A DNA stretch of 19,794 bases from CAZBUH01 sp964495095. Its GTDB lineage: Bacteria; Bacillota; Clostridia; Oscillospirales; Oscillospiraceae. Positions 1-6,493 of this stretch are shown piece by piece. Each line of letters begins with the position of its first letter. Position 1 is the first letter of the stretch. The notes under the pieces were generated by a model, which was not told where the DNA came from, did not search any database, and saw nothing but the letters and a program-made list of their open reading frames with translations. The DNA is taken from positions 1 through 19,794 of the forward strand of contig CAZBUH010000030.1 in NCBI GenBank assembly GCA_964495095.1, given 5' to 3'. The position numbers were made by a program, and so were the translations under genes.

Positions 1-1
1 G

Positions 2-226
2 GAGGAGGAGGAAGTGATTATCGGCGCCAAGGTCACGCTGACCCTGGCCGACGGCTCCGTCCGGAAGACAGTCACCGACGATTTTGGGGATTTCTGGTTT
101 AAAGATCTGCCGGAGACAAAGGCTTCTGTCCGCATAGAGGCCGAAGGCCGTGTCCCAAAGATTTTTGACGGACTGGAAACATCGGGCTGCCCCAATCTGG
201 GGGATGTGGCCCTGAGCCGGGCCTGA
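2..226 (+). CDS. C-terminal end of a truncated gene, carboxypeptidase-regulatory-like domain
   Basis: An open frame enters from the left edge (residues start EEEEVIIGAKV) and stops with TGA at 224-226, so this is the 3' end of a longer gene. The visible 74 or so residues have alternating beta-strand character and a conserved-looking GDFWF followed by KDLPE, a pattern typical of the small beta-sandwich domains related to carboxypeptidase regulatory domains. From memory, this kind of tail is found at the end of clostridial 4Fe-4S ferredoxin-type oxidoreductase subunits, but no cysteine cluster is visible because the N-terminal part lies outside the window. An internal GTG at 14 could be mistaken for a start; the run of in-frame Glu codons before it and the lack of a spaced ribosome binding site argue against that. 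No terminator is seen before the next gene. The function is tentative. Confidence 0.5.
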   Translation, partial: EEEEVIIGAKVTLTLADGSVRKTVTDDFGDFWFKDLPETKASVRIEAEGRVPKIFDGLETSGCPNLGDVALSRA

Positions 227-278
227 ATCATATATGTATCCAGCCGCGGCAATTTAGCATCAAAGGAGCAGAAATTTT

Positions 279-1637
279 GTGAATGATTTAACAATTGGGA
301 AACCGTTTTCGGTAATTTTAAAGTTTTCGCTTCCCCTGTTGCTGAGCATGGCGCTGCAGCAATGCTATAATCTGGCGGACAGCGTTATAATTGGCCAATT
401 CAACGGCGAGGCGGGGCTGGCGGCCGTTGGCGCGGCCTATCCCATCACGCTTATCTATATTGCGGTGGCTACAGGCGCCTCTATGGGATGCAGCGTAGTT
501 ATCGCTCAGCTTTTCGGCGGGAAACGTATGAGGGATTTGAAAACTGCCATTTCAACCGCTATTATCGCCCTGCTGGCCTTGGGCGTTGTGCTGGGCGGCG
601 CAGGCATTCTGCTTGCAAAAACCATCCTGAAGCTGCTCGACACGCCATCGTCCGTCCTTGACAGCGCGTCGGCTTACCTGGCAATCTACGCCTTTGGCAT
701 AATCGGTAATTTTATATATAACACCGCCACCTCCATATTTACGGGGCTGGGCGATTCAAAACGCCCTTTGTATTTCCTGCTGATGAGCTCCGTGCTAAAC
801 GTGATTTTGGACCTGATTGCGGTCGGCCCGCTCAAAATGGGCGTGGCCGGCGCCGCGTGGGCGACCGCTATTTCCCAGTTCGTCTCTGCCGGACTGTCGG
901 TGACTGTTCTGATACGAAAATCGAAAAAGGAACTGAACCTGCCTGAACACGCGCCCATTTTCAGCAAGCCTATACTGACGAAAATGTGCCAGTTCTCCAT
1001 CCCGGCGATCATCCAGCAATGCTGTGTGGCCTTCAGTCATACGATCCTGCAACGGCTGGTCAATTCCTACGGCGAAACCTTTATGGCCGGTTATGAAGCA
1101 GCTTCCAAGATCCATAATTTTGTCTATATGTGCTTTAATACCATCGGCACGGCGCTGTCAAGCTTTGCCGCGCAAAATTTCGCGGCGGGGAAAAAGCTGC
1201 GTGTCCGACAGGGCTGCAACAGTTCCGCCGGGATTATTCTGGCATTTACCGTTGCGGCGCTCCTTATCCTTCAGATATTCCCCAACCAGCTTATCTCCAT
1301 ATTCGTTAACGCGGAGGAAAACCAGGGGGTCATTGATGTGGGACGGCAGTATCTGCGCATTATTTCTCCGGACTATCTGCTGATCTGCTTTGTCATAGTA
1401 GGCGGCGGACTGCTCCGGGGCGTGGGAAAGACCAATCATTTTCTTCTTGTTACTCTGCTCGACTTTGCCGTGCGTATCGCCATGAGCTACATTCTGTCCA
1501 TGTTCGTCCTTAACAGCTACACAGGCATGTTCTGGGCGTGGTACTTTGGCTCTGCGGTAGACCTGGCTATTTTAATAGTGCTATATTACAAAATGCTCCA
1601 CGGCGGCATCCTTGACAGCAATGCAGCGCATGTTTAG
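279..1637 (+). CDS. MATE family multidrug/organic cation efflux transporter
   Basis: A 452-residue polytopic membrane protein of the MATE family, which exports drugs or metabolites in exchange for Na+ or H+. The N-terminus (KPFSVILKFSLPLLLSMALQ, then YNLADSVIIGQFNG and LAAVGAAYPI) is the classic first two MATE helices, and about twelve hydrophobic segments follow in two similar halves. The length matches the usual 440-460. The start is GTG at 279, chosen because AAGGAG at 263-268 lies 10 bases upstream and the family motif begins directly after it; the ATG at 283 is out of frame. It is in the same direction as the partial gene upstream, with 52 bases between them, and it ends 29 bases before a strong bidirectional terminator. 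The substrate cannot be read from the sequence. It is not closely similar to the second MATE gene in this window (4321-5661). Confidence 0.93.
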   Translation: MNDLTIGKPFSVILKFSLPLLLSMALQQCYNLADSVIIGQFNGEAGLAAVGAAYPITLIYIAVATGASMGCSVVIAQLFGGKRMRDLKTAISTAIIALLALGVVLGGAGILLAKTILKLLDTPSSVLDSASAYLAIYAFGIIGNFIYNTATSIFTGLGDSKRPLYFLLMSSVLNVILDLIAVGPLKMGVAGAAWATAISQFVSAGLSVTVLIRKSKKELNLPEHAPIFSKPILTKMCQFSIPAIIQQCCVAFSHTILQRLVNSYGETFMAGYEAASKIHNFVYMCFNTIGTALSSFAAQNFAAGKKLRVRQGCNSSAGIILAFTVAALLILQIFPNQLISIFVNAEENQGVIDVGRQYLRIISPDYLLICFVIVGGGLLRGVGKTNHFLLVTLLDFAVRIAMSYILSMFVLNSYTGMFWAWYFGSAVDLAILIVLYYKMLHGGILDSNAAHV

Positions 1638-1666
1638 GCCGCAGATTTTTCGGAAATAAATAATAA

Positions 1667-1707
1667 CAGGCGCACTGCGGAACGAGGATAATTCCGCAGT
1701 GCGCCTG
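1667..1707. terminator. Bidirectional rho-independent terminator between MATE and pyk
   Basis: A perfect 16-base inverted repeat (1667-1682 with 1692-1707) around a 9-base loop. It is flanked on the right by TCATTATTATCTT, and on the left strand by an A/T-rich run that reads as T-rich in the other direction. It lies between the convergent MATE (+) and pyk (-) genes, so it probably stops transcription from both sides. The pyk stop is about 100 bases away, and that gap shows nothing further. Confidence 0.85.
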
Positions 1708-1803
1708 TCATTATTATCTTAAGTGTGCAGGAAGACGCAGACGCATCGAACAGGCGGCCTGCAAAGCCGGCGGGGGTTGGGCCGGAGCCGGGAATACGGA
1801 TTT

Positions 1804-3216
1804 TTACACCGATTCCACCTTGATAAGATTGGTATTTCCCGAGCGGCCGTTTGTGACGCCGCCTGTAACCACCACAAGGGACCCGGAGGGCAGGCCGAAA
1901 GCCTCACGGCACAGATTTTTCGCAGTGTAGAAGAGCACCTCCGTGGAGGTGAATTCCTCACACATTATTGGAGTGACGCCCCAGGAAAGGGCCAGCTTAC
2001 GCCAGGAGCGCTCACTTGTGGTGACGCCTAAAATGTCAACCGGGCAGCGGAAACGGGACACCATTCTGGCAGTCATGCCCGACAGGGTGCAGACGGCGAT
2101 GGCCCTGGCGCCGATGTCGATGGCCATGCCGCAGGTGGCGTGGGATATGGCGTCCACAGTGTTTTTTATCTTAAAATCAAAGGTGCGGAAAAGCTTCTCG
2201 TAGCTGATGCTTTTTTCCGTCTCCTCCGCTATCCGGGCCATGATCTGGACTGTCAGCACCGGGTACTTGCCCGCGGCCGTCTCGCCGGAGAGCATTATAG
2301 CGCTGGTGCCGTCGTAGACGGCGTTGGCTACGTCGGAAATTTCAGCTCTTGTGGGGCGGATATTGTGTATCATGGATTCGAGCATCTCCGTGGCGGTGAT
2401 GACGCGCTTTCCAAGCATACGGCATTTTGTGATAAGCTTTTTCTGTATGGCGGGCAGCTCCTCAAAGGGTATCTCCACGCCCATGTCACCCCTGCCTATC
2501 ATGATTCCGGAGCACTCGGTGCATATCTCCTCGATATTGTCGATGCCGGCGCGGTTTTCGATTTTTGCTATAAGCTCTGTCTCCGTGTCGCCGCACTCCT
2601 TGAGGAAGGCTTTTACATCCAGCAAATCCTGGCGGCAGGAGACGAAGGAGCAGGCGATAAAATCCACGCCGTTTTTCACGCCGAAGGTTATATCGCTCTT
2701 ATCCTGCTCGCTCAGGTAGACCTGCTTTAAGACCTTGCCTGGGAAGCTCATGCTCTTTCTGTCGGAGAGGACGCCGCCGATTACAACCCTGCACACGGCG
2801 TCGGCAGCCGTTACCTCGGATACCTGGAATTCCATAAGGCCGTCGTTCAGGAGTATCCTGTCGCCGGGGTTCAGCTCCTTTATCAGGCCCTTGCAGCTGA
2901 CGGAGACGCGATCCTGATTGCCGACAATGTCCTCGGAGGTGAAGGAAAACCTGTCGCCGTCCTTGAGGGTAATTTTGCCGTTTTCAAAGGTGCGGATGCG
3001 GTATTCCGGACCCTTTGTGTCGAGCATTATGGCGATAGGTATACGGAGACGGGAACGGACCTTTTTTATCATCTCTATTCTGGCAAGCTGATCCTCGTGG
3101 GTGCCGTGGGAAAAGTTGAGTCTTGCCACATTCATGCCCGCCTCGCACATGGCGGTCAGGGTGGACTCATCGGAGCAGGCGGGGCCTAAAGTACAAACAA
3201 TTTTCGTTTTTCTCAT
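1804..3216 (-). CDS. pyk: Pyruvate kinase
   Basis: Converts phosphoenolpyruvate and ADP to pyruvate and ATP, the last step of glycolysis, in the cytosol. Visible family motifs: KTKIVCTLGPA at the N-terminus, the NFSHG substrate-loop segment, MLDTKGPE, the pyruvate kinase signature around IAKIENRAGID with the catalytic lysine, the metal-binding GRGDMGVEIP, and the LSGETAAGKYP segment. The length of 470 residues equals the short PykF-type form, without the extra C-terminal PEP-utiliser domain of the Bacillus enzyme. The start is ATG at 3216, preceded by AAAGGA 9 bases away; a TTG at 3234 in the same frame overlaps that binding site and is rejected. A sigma-A promoter lies far upstream (3488-3516), giving a leader of roughly 265 bases that includes two copies of a repeat. 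One family position usually read as ATQMLESM is ATEMLESM here. Confidence 0.97.
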   Translation of the reverse strand: MRKTKIVCTLGPACSDESTLTAMCEAGMNVARLNFSHGTHEDQLARIEMIKKVRSRLRIPIAIMLDTKGPEYRIRTFENGKITLKDGDRFSFTSEDIVGNQDRVSVSCKGLIKELNPGDRILLNDGLMEFQVSEVTAADAVCRVVIGGVLSDRKSMSFPGKVLKQVYLSEQDKSDITFGVKNGVDFIACSFVSCRQDLLDVKAFLKECGDTETELIAKIENRAGIDNIEEICTECSGIMIGRGDMGVEIPFEELPAIQKKLITKCRMLGKRVITATEMLESMIHNIRPTRAEISDVANAVYDGTSAIMLSGETAAGKYPVLTVQIMARIAEETEKSISYEKLFRTFDFKIKNTVDAISHATCGMAIDIGARAIAVCTLSGMTARMVSRFRCPVDILGVTTSERSWRKLALSWGVTPIMCEEFTSTEVLFYTAKNLCREAFGLPSGSLVVVTGGVTNGRSGNTNLIKVESV

Positions 3217-3243
3217 TTGCGGCAGTCCTTTCAAATGACCTCA

Positions 3244-3330
3244 ATACTTTTTCTTTTCAAGAAAAAGTATCAAAAAGAATTTTATTGCGCATGGAGACTA
3301 TACTGTTTGTCAGATTTGCGCCCGGTAACG
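3244..3330. repeat. Intergenic repeat element, copy 1 (87 bp)
   Basis: First of two directly repeated 87-base units separated by 25 bases (112-base period). Each unit begins with a 27-base palindrome (12-base arms, 3-base centre). A conserved tail follows, including AATTTTATTGCGCATGGAGA and CAGATTTGCGCCCGGTAACG. By eye the copies differ at 8 positions. In this copy the palindrome centre is TTC. No protein-coding sense is apparent. It sits in the leader of pyk, which is transcribed leftward. Confidence 0.8.
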
Positions 3331-3355
3331 TAAGATACCGCTTAATCGAGGCGCT

Positions 3356-3442
3356 ATACTTTTTCTTGAAAAGAAAAAGTATCAAAAAGAATTTCATTGC
3401 GCATGGAGATTATACCATTCGTCAGATTTGCGCCCGGTAACG
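3356..3442. repeat. Intergenic repeat element, copy 2 (87 bp)
   Basis: Second unit, same length and same orientation of the tail as copy 1. The palindrome centre is GAA rather than TTC, so the 27-base palindrome is exactly the reverse complement of that in copy 1. On the minus strand the tail of this copy reads TGGTATAAT, an extended -10 sequence that could act as a promoter toward pyk; copy 1 has TATAGT without the TG. The rest of 3217-3487 shows no gene. Confidence 0.8.
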
Positions 3443-3487
3443 GACGGTATACGCTGGTTACCTCTTATAGGTTAATTGCTGACTGGT

Positions 3488-3516
3488 ATTATACTGTGTT
3501 TTTTTCGCCGATTCAA
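3488..3516 (-). promoter_or_regulatory. Sigma-A promoter for pyk
   Basis: Minus strand TTGAAT (3516-3511), a 17-base spacer and TATAAT (3493-3488). The nearest gene downstream is pyk, and the promoter lies just past the rpmA terminator, so it starts a separate unit with a long leader. Confidence 0.75.
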
Positions 3517-3520
3517 TACG

Positions 3521-3560
3521 TGGGAAAAAGAAAGCGGCGCAGCCGTTGGCTGCGCCGCTT
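3521..3560 (-). terminator. Rho-independent terminator of rplU-rpmA
   Basis: A perfect 13-base GC-rich stem (3532-3544 with 3548-3560) with a 3-base loop. On the minus strand it is followed by TTTCTTTTTCCC. It lies 13 bases past the rpmA stop, so the operon ends here and does not continue into obg. Confidence 0.88.
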
Positions 3561-3573
3561 AAAGCCGTATTGT

Positions 3574-3837
3574 TTACTGGGCGACTTCCTCGTAAACAGA
3601 GACCTTTTTCCGGTCCTTGCCCATGCGCTCGAAACGGACGATGCCGTTTACCTTGGCGTAGAGGGTGTCGTTGCTGCCGATGCCCACGTTGGTGCCGGGA
3701 TGAATCTTGGTGCCCCGCTGGGTCACAAGGATGTTTCCGGCCAGGACGAACTGCCCGTCGGCTCTTTTGGGCCCGAGGCGCTTGGACTCGGAATCGCGGC
3801 CGTTCTTGGTGGAGCCCATACCTTTTTTATGTGCCAT
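3574..3837 (-). CDS. rpmA: 50S ribosomal protein L27
   Basis: An 87-residue protein of the large ribosomal subunit, near the peptidyl-transferase centre and the P-site tRNA end. It starts MAHKKGMGSTKNGRDSESKR and contains GNILVTQRGTKIHPG, both diagnostic of L27. The start at 3837 is fixed by GGAGGTG 8 bases upstream. Unlike L27 of most Firmicutes, there is no N-terminal LNLQFFA-type extension that the Prp protease would remove; the protein begins directly with the mature-type sequence, as in Escherichia coli. In keeping with this, there is no prp (ysxB) gene between rplU and rpmA: the gap is 39 bases. Confidence 0.98.
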   Translation of the reverse strand: MAHKKGMGSTKNGRDSESKRLGPKRADGQFVLAGNILVTQRGTKIHPGTNVGIGSNDTLYAKVNGIVRFERMGKDRKKVSVYEEVAQ

Positions 3838-3876
3838 TTTGTTTACACCTCCAATAGTGAGATAAGGAAAATCCCC

Positions 3877-4191
3877 TTACAGAGAGATTTTTTCGATCTG
3901 TACCTGAGTGTAGGGCTGTCTGTGGCCCTGCTTTCTGCGGTAGTTCTTCTTAGGATGCATTTTGTAGACAATGACCTTCCTGGCCTTGCCGTTTTTAATT
4001 ACGTTGGCGGTAACGGTAGCCCCTTCAACTGTGGGAGCGCCGATTGCCTGAGTGTCGTCACCGACTACGGCGAGGACGCGGTCGAAGGTAACTGTTTCGG
4101 AAGCCTCCACGGGGAGCTTTTCCACAAACAGGATGTCGCCTTCGGCAACTCTGTACTGCTTTCCGCCGGTCTCGATTACAGCATGCAGCAT
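3877..4191 (-). CDS. rplU: 50S ribosomal protein L21
   Basis: A 104-residue large-subunit ribosomal protein that binds 23S rRNA. The N-terminus HAVIETGGKQYRVAEGD and the C-terminal KMHPKKNYRRKQGHRQPYTQ are the recognisable L21 signatures. The start is ATG at 4191, with AGAGGTG 8 bases upstream. It is first in the rplU-rpmA operon, with a strong promoter at 4273-4301 and a folded leader between promoter and start that is likely to be the L21 autoregulatory leader. Confidence 0.98.
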   Translation of the reverse strand: MLHAVIETGGKQYRVAEGDILFVEKLPVEASETVTFDRVLAVVGDDTQAIGAPTVEGATVTANVIKNGKARKVIVYKMHPKKNYRRKQGHRQPYTQVQIEKISL

Positions 4192-4201
4192 GTTCTTTTC
4201 A

Positions 4202-4266
4202 CCTCTTGATTAGAGACTCGCTCTCATGGGCGGGGATGTCCCACTTTATGGCCCATTCAAAGCGGC
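4202..4266 (-). ncRNA. L21 leader (ribosomal protein autoregulatory leader), candidate
   Basis: Between the promoter and rplU the minus-strand transcript can form a stem ATGGGC/GCCCAT (4256-4251 with 4231-4226) with a nested GGG/CCC stem. A small GAGA/TCTC hairpin (4225-4213) follows, just before the ribosome binding site. Firmicutes rplU genes are known to carry an L21 leader in this place. The assignment rests on position and folding, not on a covariance search. Confidence 0.6.
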
Positions 4267-4272
4267 TTTATT

Positions 4273-4301
4273 AGTATATCAGGCAGGGTGCGGTAAGTCA
4301 A
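4273..4301 (-). promoter_or_regulatory. Sigma-A promoter for rplU-rpmA
   Basis: Minus strand TTGACT (4301-4296), a 17-base spacer and TATACT (4278-4273). It starts about 20 bases past the stop of the upstream MATE gene on the same strand. The predicted start of transcription is near 4266, giving a 75-base leader. Confidence 0.88.
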
Positions 4302-4320
4302 GGGTTAAAAACATAATTTT

Positions 4321-5661
4321 TCAGTTTATTATTGTATTCCGCTTCCATTTTCCCAGCCGGTAGTACACTATCTGCATAATTATCTGGACGCAGGAGGCGG
4401 CGGGAGCGGCTATGCCTATAAGGGTGAGATTTGTACCGGGCACAAAGCTCATAAGGAAAACCAGAGGCACGCGCACGGCAAAGGTGGATATCAGGCCGTT
4501 TGCCATTGTAAAGCCCGTGTGGCCGTAGCCAGAGAAAAAGCCGTTAAAGCAGAAAACAAAGGTGACAAGGATGATATCAAAGCTGTAGGTGCGCAGATAT
4601 TGGGCGCTGTTTAGGATAACCTCCACGTCGCCGGTGAAAAGCCCCGCCGTCCACTGGGGGAATAGCTGGACCACGGCAAAGAAGATGAGGGTTATGGGAA
4701 AGCACATGAAAACAGAAGTCCTGAGCCCCTGCTTTGCCCGGTGCTCCTCCCCGGCGCCGACATTCTGGGCCGTAAAGGCCGAGAGGGCCGAGAGAAAGGC
4801 TATTGGCACCAGCATACAGAAGCCTATTATGCGCTCCACCACGCCCACCGCCGCCGACTGGCTGAGGCCCATATTGTTCACCACGGCGGTGATTATTACA
4901 AAGGAGAGGGTCACCAGCGCGTCCTGGGCGGCAACGGGTATGCCCACACGAAGCACCCGGCCGGCGCAGCCCTTTACCAGTCTTATACCTTTTACCGATA
5001 CCTCAAAGGGATAGTTTCCGCGGCGCAGTACAAATATGGAGAGCACGCAGGAGACGGCCTGCGCGAAAACCGTGGCGTAGGCGGCGCCCGGCGCCCCGAG
5101 GCGGAAAACGCCGACCAGCAGAAGGTCGCCGGTTATGTTAAGGATACAGGAGCAGGCTATAAAATACATGGGCAGCTTCGAGTCGCCCAGGCCCCGGAGG
5201 ATGCCCGCTATGCCGTTGTAGCCGGCTATAAAAACGGTGCCCGCCGCTGTTATTGTGAGGTAGCCCAGGGCCGGCTCCACGGCCTCCGGAGGCACCTGCA
5301 TCATGGATATTATCGGCTTTTTGAGCAGCAGGAGGCCGGCTGTTATAAGCACGGCCATGATAAGAAAGAGGGCGAACATGGAGCTTACGGTGTCCCGGAC
5401 GTCCTTTTCCCGATTTGCGCCGATATACTGGCCGATAAGCACGGTGCCGCCGGTGGTGATGCCGGAGAGTATGCCGGTGACGAGCTGCATTATCTGGCTG
5501 GAAGTGTTCACCGCCGATATGGCCGCCGCGTCCGAAAATTGGCCGACGATTATCATATCCACCACGGCATAAAGAAATTGAAGTATGGAAGCCCCTAAAA
5601 AGGGGAGTACGAATCGTGTAAGCGCCCCGGCCACCGTGCCCCGGGTAAGGTCGTGCTCCAT
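4321..5661 (-). CDS. MATE family efflux transporter
   Basis: A 446-residue membrane protein with about twelve hydrophobic helices in two halves, a MATE antiporter. Motifs: LPFLGASILQFLYAVVDMII, VGQFSDAAAISAVNTSSQIM, then GTVLIGQYIGANRE and a repeated version in the second half (SALSAFTAQNVGAGEE). The start ATG at 5661 has AGAGGTGATC 5 bases upstream and is the first methionine that fits the family N-terminus. It is read away from rex, with a 187-base intergenic space shared between the two. Its own promoter is not clear; TAGCAT- and TATAGT-like elements occur around 5700-5725 on the minus strand, but none has a good -35. The substrate is unknown. No terminator is seen before the rplU promoter, so some read-through into rplU is possible. 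Confidence 0.93.
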   Translation of the reverse strand: MEHDLTRGTVAGALTRFVLPFLGASILQFLYAVVDMIIVGQFSDAAAISAVNTSSQIMQLVTGILSGITTGGTVLIGQYIGANREKDVRDTVSSMFALFLIMAVLITAGLLLLKKPIISMMQVPPEAVEPALGYLTITAAGTVFIAGYNGIAGILRGLGDSKLPMYFIACSCILNITGDLLLVGVFRLGAPGAAYATVFAQAVSCVLSIFVLRRGNYPFEVSVKGIRLVKGCAGRVLRVGIPVAAQDALVTLSFVIITAVVNNMGLSQSAAVGVVERIIGFCMLVPIAFLSALSAFTAQNVGAGEEHRAKQGLRTSVFMCFPITLIFFAVVQLFPQWTAGLFTGDVEVILNSAQYLRTYSFDIILVTFVFCFNGFFSGYGHTGFTMANGLISTFAVRVPLVFLMSFVPGTNLTLIGIAAPAASCVQIIMQIVYYRLGKWKRNTIIN

Positions 5662-5761
5662 TGCTGATCACCTCTTGATTTCGGTAAAAATTCCGCGTTT
5701 TTTACTATGCTACTATATGCGGGCAAATATTTCAACCCGTATTTATCCTGGGCCATGGGTG

Positions 5762-5790
5762 TTGATATTGTCGGCATAAAATGTTATAAT
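5762..5790 (+). promoter_or_regulatory. Sigma-A promoter for rex
   Basis: TTGATA (5762-5767), a 17-base spacer and TATAAT (5785-5790). The predicted transcription start is near 5797, about 50 bases before the rex start codon. Confidence 0.85.
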
Positions 5791-5806
5791 AAATTAAATC
5801 TGTATA

Positions 5807-5823
5807 TGTTTTGGCTGAAAACA
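5807..5823 (+). promoter_or_regulatory. Palindrome in the rex leader, possible operator
   Basis: TGTTTT and AAAACA in perfect inversion around 5 bases, about 10 bases past the predicted transcription start of rex. It resembles an operator in size and place. It does not match the usual Rex box TTGTTAA-N4-TTAACAA well, so the binding protein is unknown. Confidence 0.3.
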
Positions 5824-5848
5824 GCAGCCGGCAGGTGTGGTGTATTTT

Positions 5849-6493
5849 ATGAAAAATTATAAGATATCCGATAACGTGATAAGAAGGCTCCCCAGATATC
5901 TGCGGCTTCTGGACGAGATTATAGCAGACGGCACAAAGCGCATCTCCTCCGGGGAGATGGCATCCCTTATGGGGCTTACGGCGTCTCAGATACGGCAGGA
6001 TTTTAACTGCTTTGGCGGCTTCGGCCAGCAGGGCTACGGCTACAATACCGAGATGCTGCGGGAGGCGGTGGCCTCCATCATGGGCCTTAATAACGGCTAT
6101 ACCGCCGTTATAGTTGGCGTCGGCAACCTGGGCCACGCACTGCTGAGAAACTTCGATTTCGGCTCCTGCGGCTTTGAGCTTAAAGCGGCCTTTGATGTGA
6201 ACGCAAACCTTGTGGGTGACACTATGGCCGGCATACCGATATACGATTCCAACGGGCTTGTGGACTACATAAAGGAGAACGATATAGATCTGGCGCTTCT
6301 CTCCGTACCCAAGACTACGGCCAAGCCCATGGCGGAAAAGCTCTGCTCCATCCCCATAAAGGCCATATGGAATTTCACAAATGTGGAGCTTACCGCCCCT
6401 GGCAGCGATACCCTTATAGAGAGCATACATTTTTCGGACAGCCTTATGACGCTGGGTTATTACCTTAACGGGCACAGGGAGGACCATAATTAG
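5849..6493 (+). CDS. rex: Redox-sensing transcriptional repressor Rex
   Basis: A 214-residue DNA-binding sensor of the NADH/NAD+ ratio that represses fermentation and NADH-oxidising genes until NADH rises. The N-terminal winged helix is visible (KISDNVIRRLPRYLRLLDE, then SGEMASLMGLTASQIRQDFN around residues 34-53). It is followed by FGGFGQQGYGY and the Rossmann dinucleotide site VGVGNLGHAL at residues 89-98. The length is usual for Rex (about 210-215). The start chosen is ATG at 5849, because Rex proteins begin a few residues before KIS; two GTG codons at 5837 and 5840 are in frame but lie within the GGTGTGG that may serve in ribosome binding. The stop TAG shares its G with the GTG of the next gene, so the two are probably translated together. 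It has its own promoter at 5762-5790. Confidence 0.96.
   Translation: MKNYKISDNVIRRLPRYLRLLDEIIADGTKRISSGEMASLMGLTASQIRQDFNCFGGFGQQGYGYNTEMLREAVASIMGLNNGYTAVIVGVGNLGHALLRNFDFGSCGFELKAAFDVNANLVGDTMAGIPIYDSNGLVDYIKENDIDLALLSVPKTTAKPMAEKLCSIPIKAIWNFTNVELTAPGSDTLIESIHFSDSLMTLGYYLNGHREDHN

Noticed and set aside
3397..4209. Long plus-strand open frame opposite rpmA and rplU
   Set aside because: It is the antisense of two certain ribosomal protein genes and of the repeat region; no ribosome binding site and no family features.
4741..5598. 285-codon plus-strand open frame opposite the second MATE gene
   Set aside because: Shadow frame of a GC-rich membrane protein gene; its product is His/Tyr/Gly/Arg-rich with no domain.
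5662..5848. Classic Rex operator in the rex/MATE intergenic region
   Set aside because: No sequence close to TTGTTAA-N4-TTAACAA was found; only an odd-spaced TGTTTT/AAAACA palindrome.
5732..6487. 251-codon minus-strand open frame opposite rex
   Set aside because: Rex is certain on the plus strand; this frame covers the rex promoter and has no family match or binding site.
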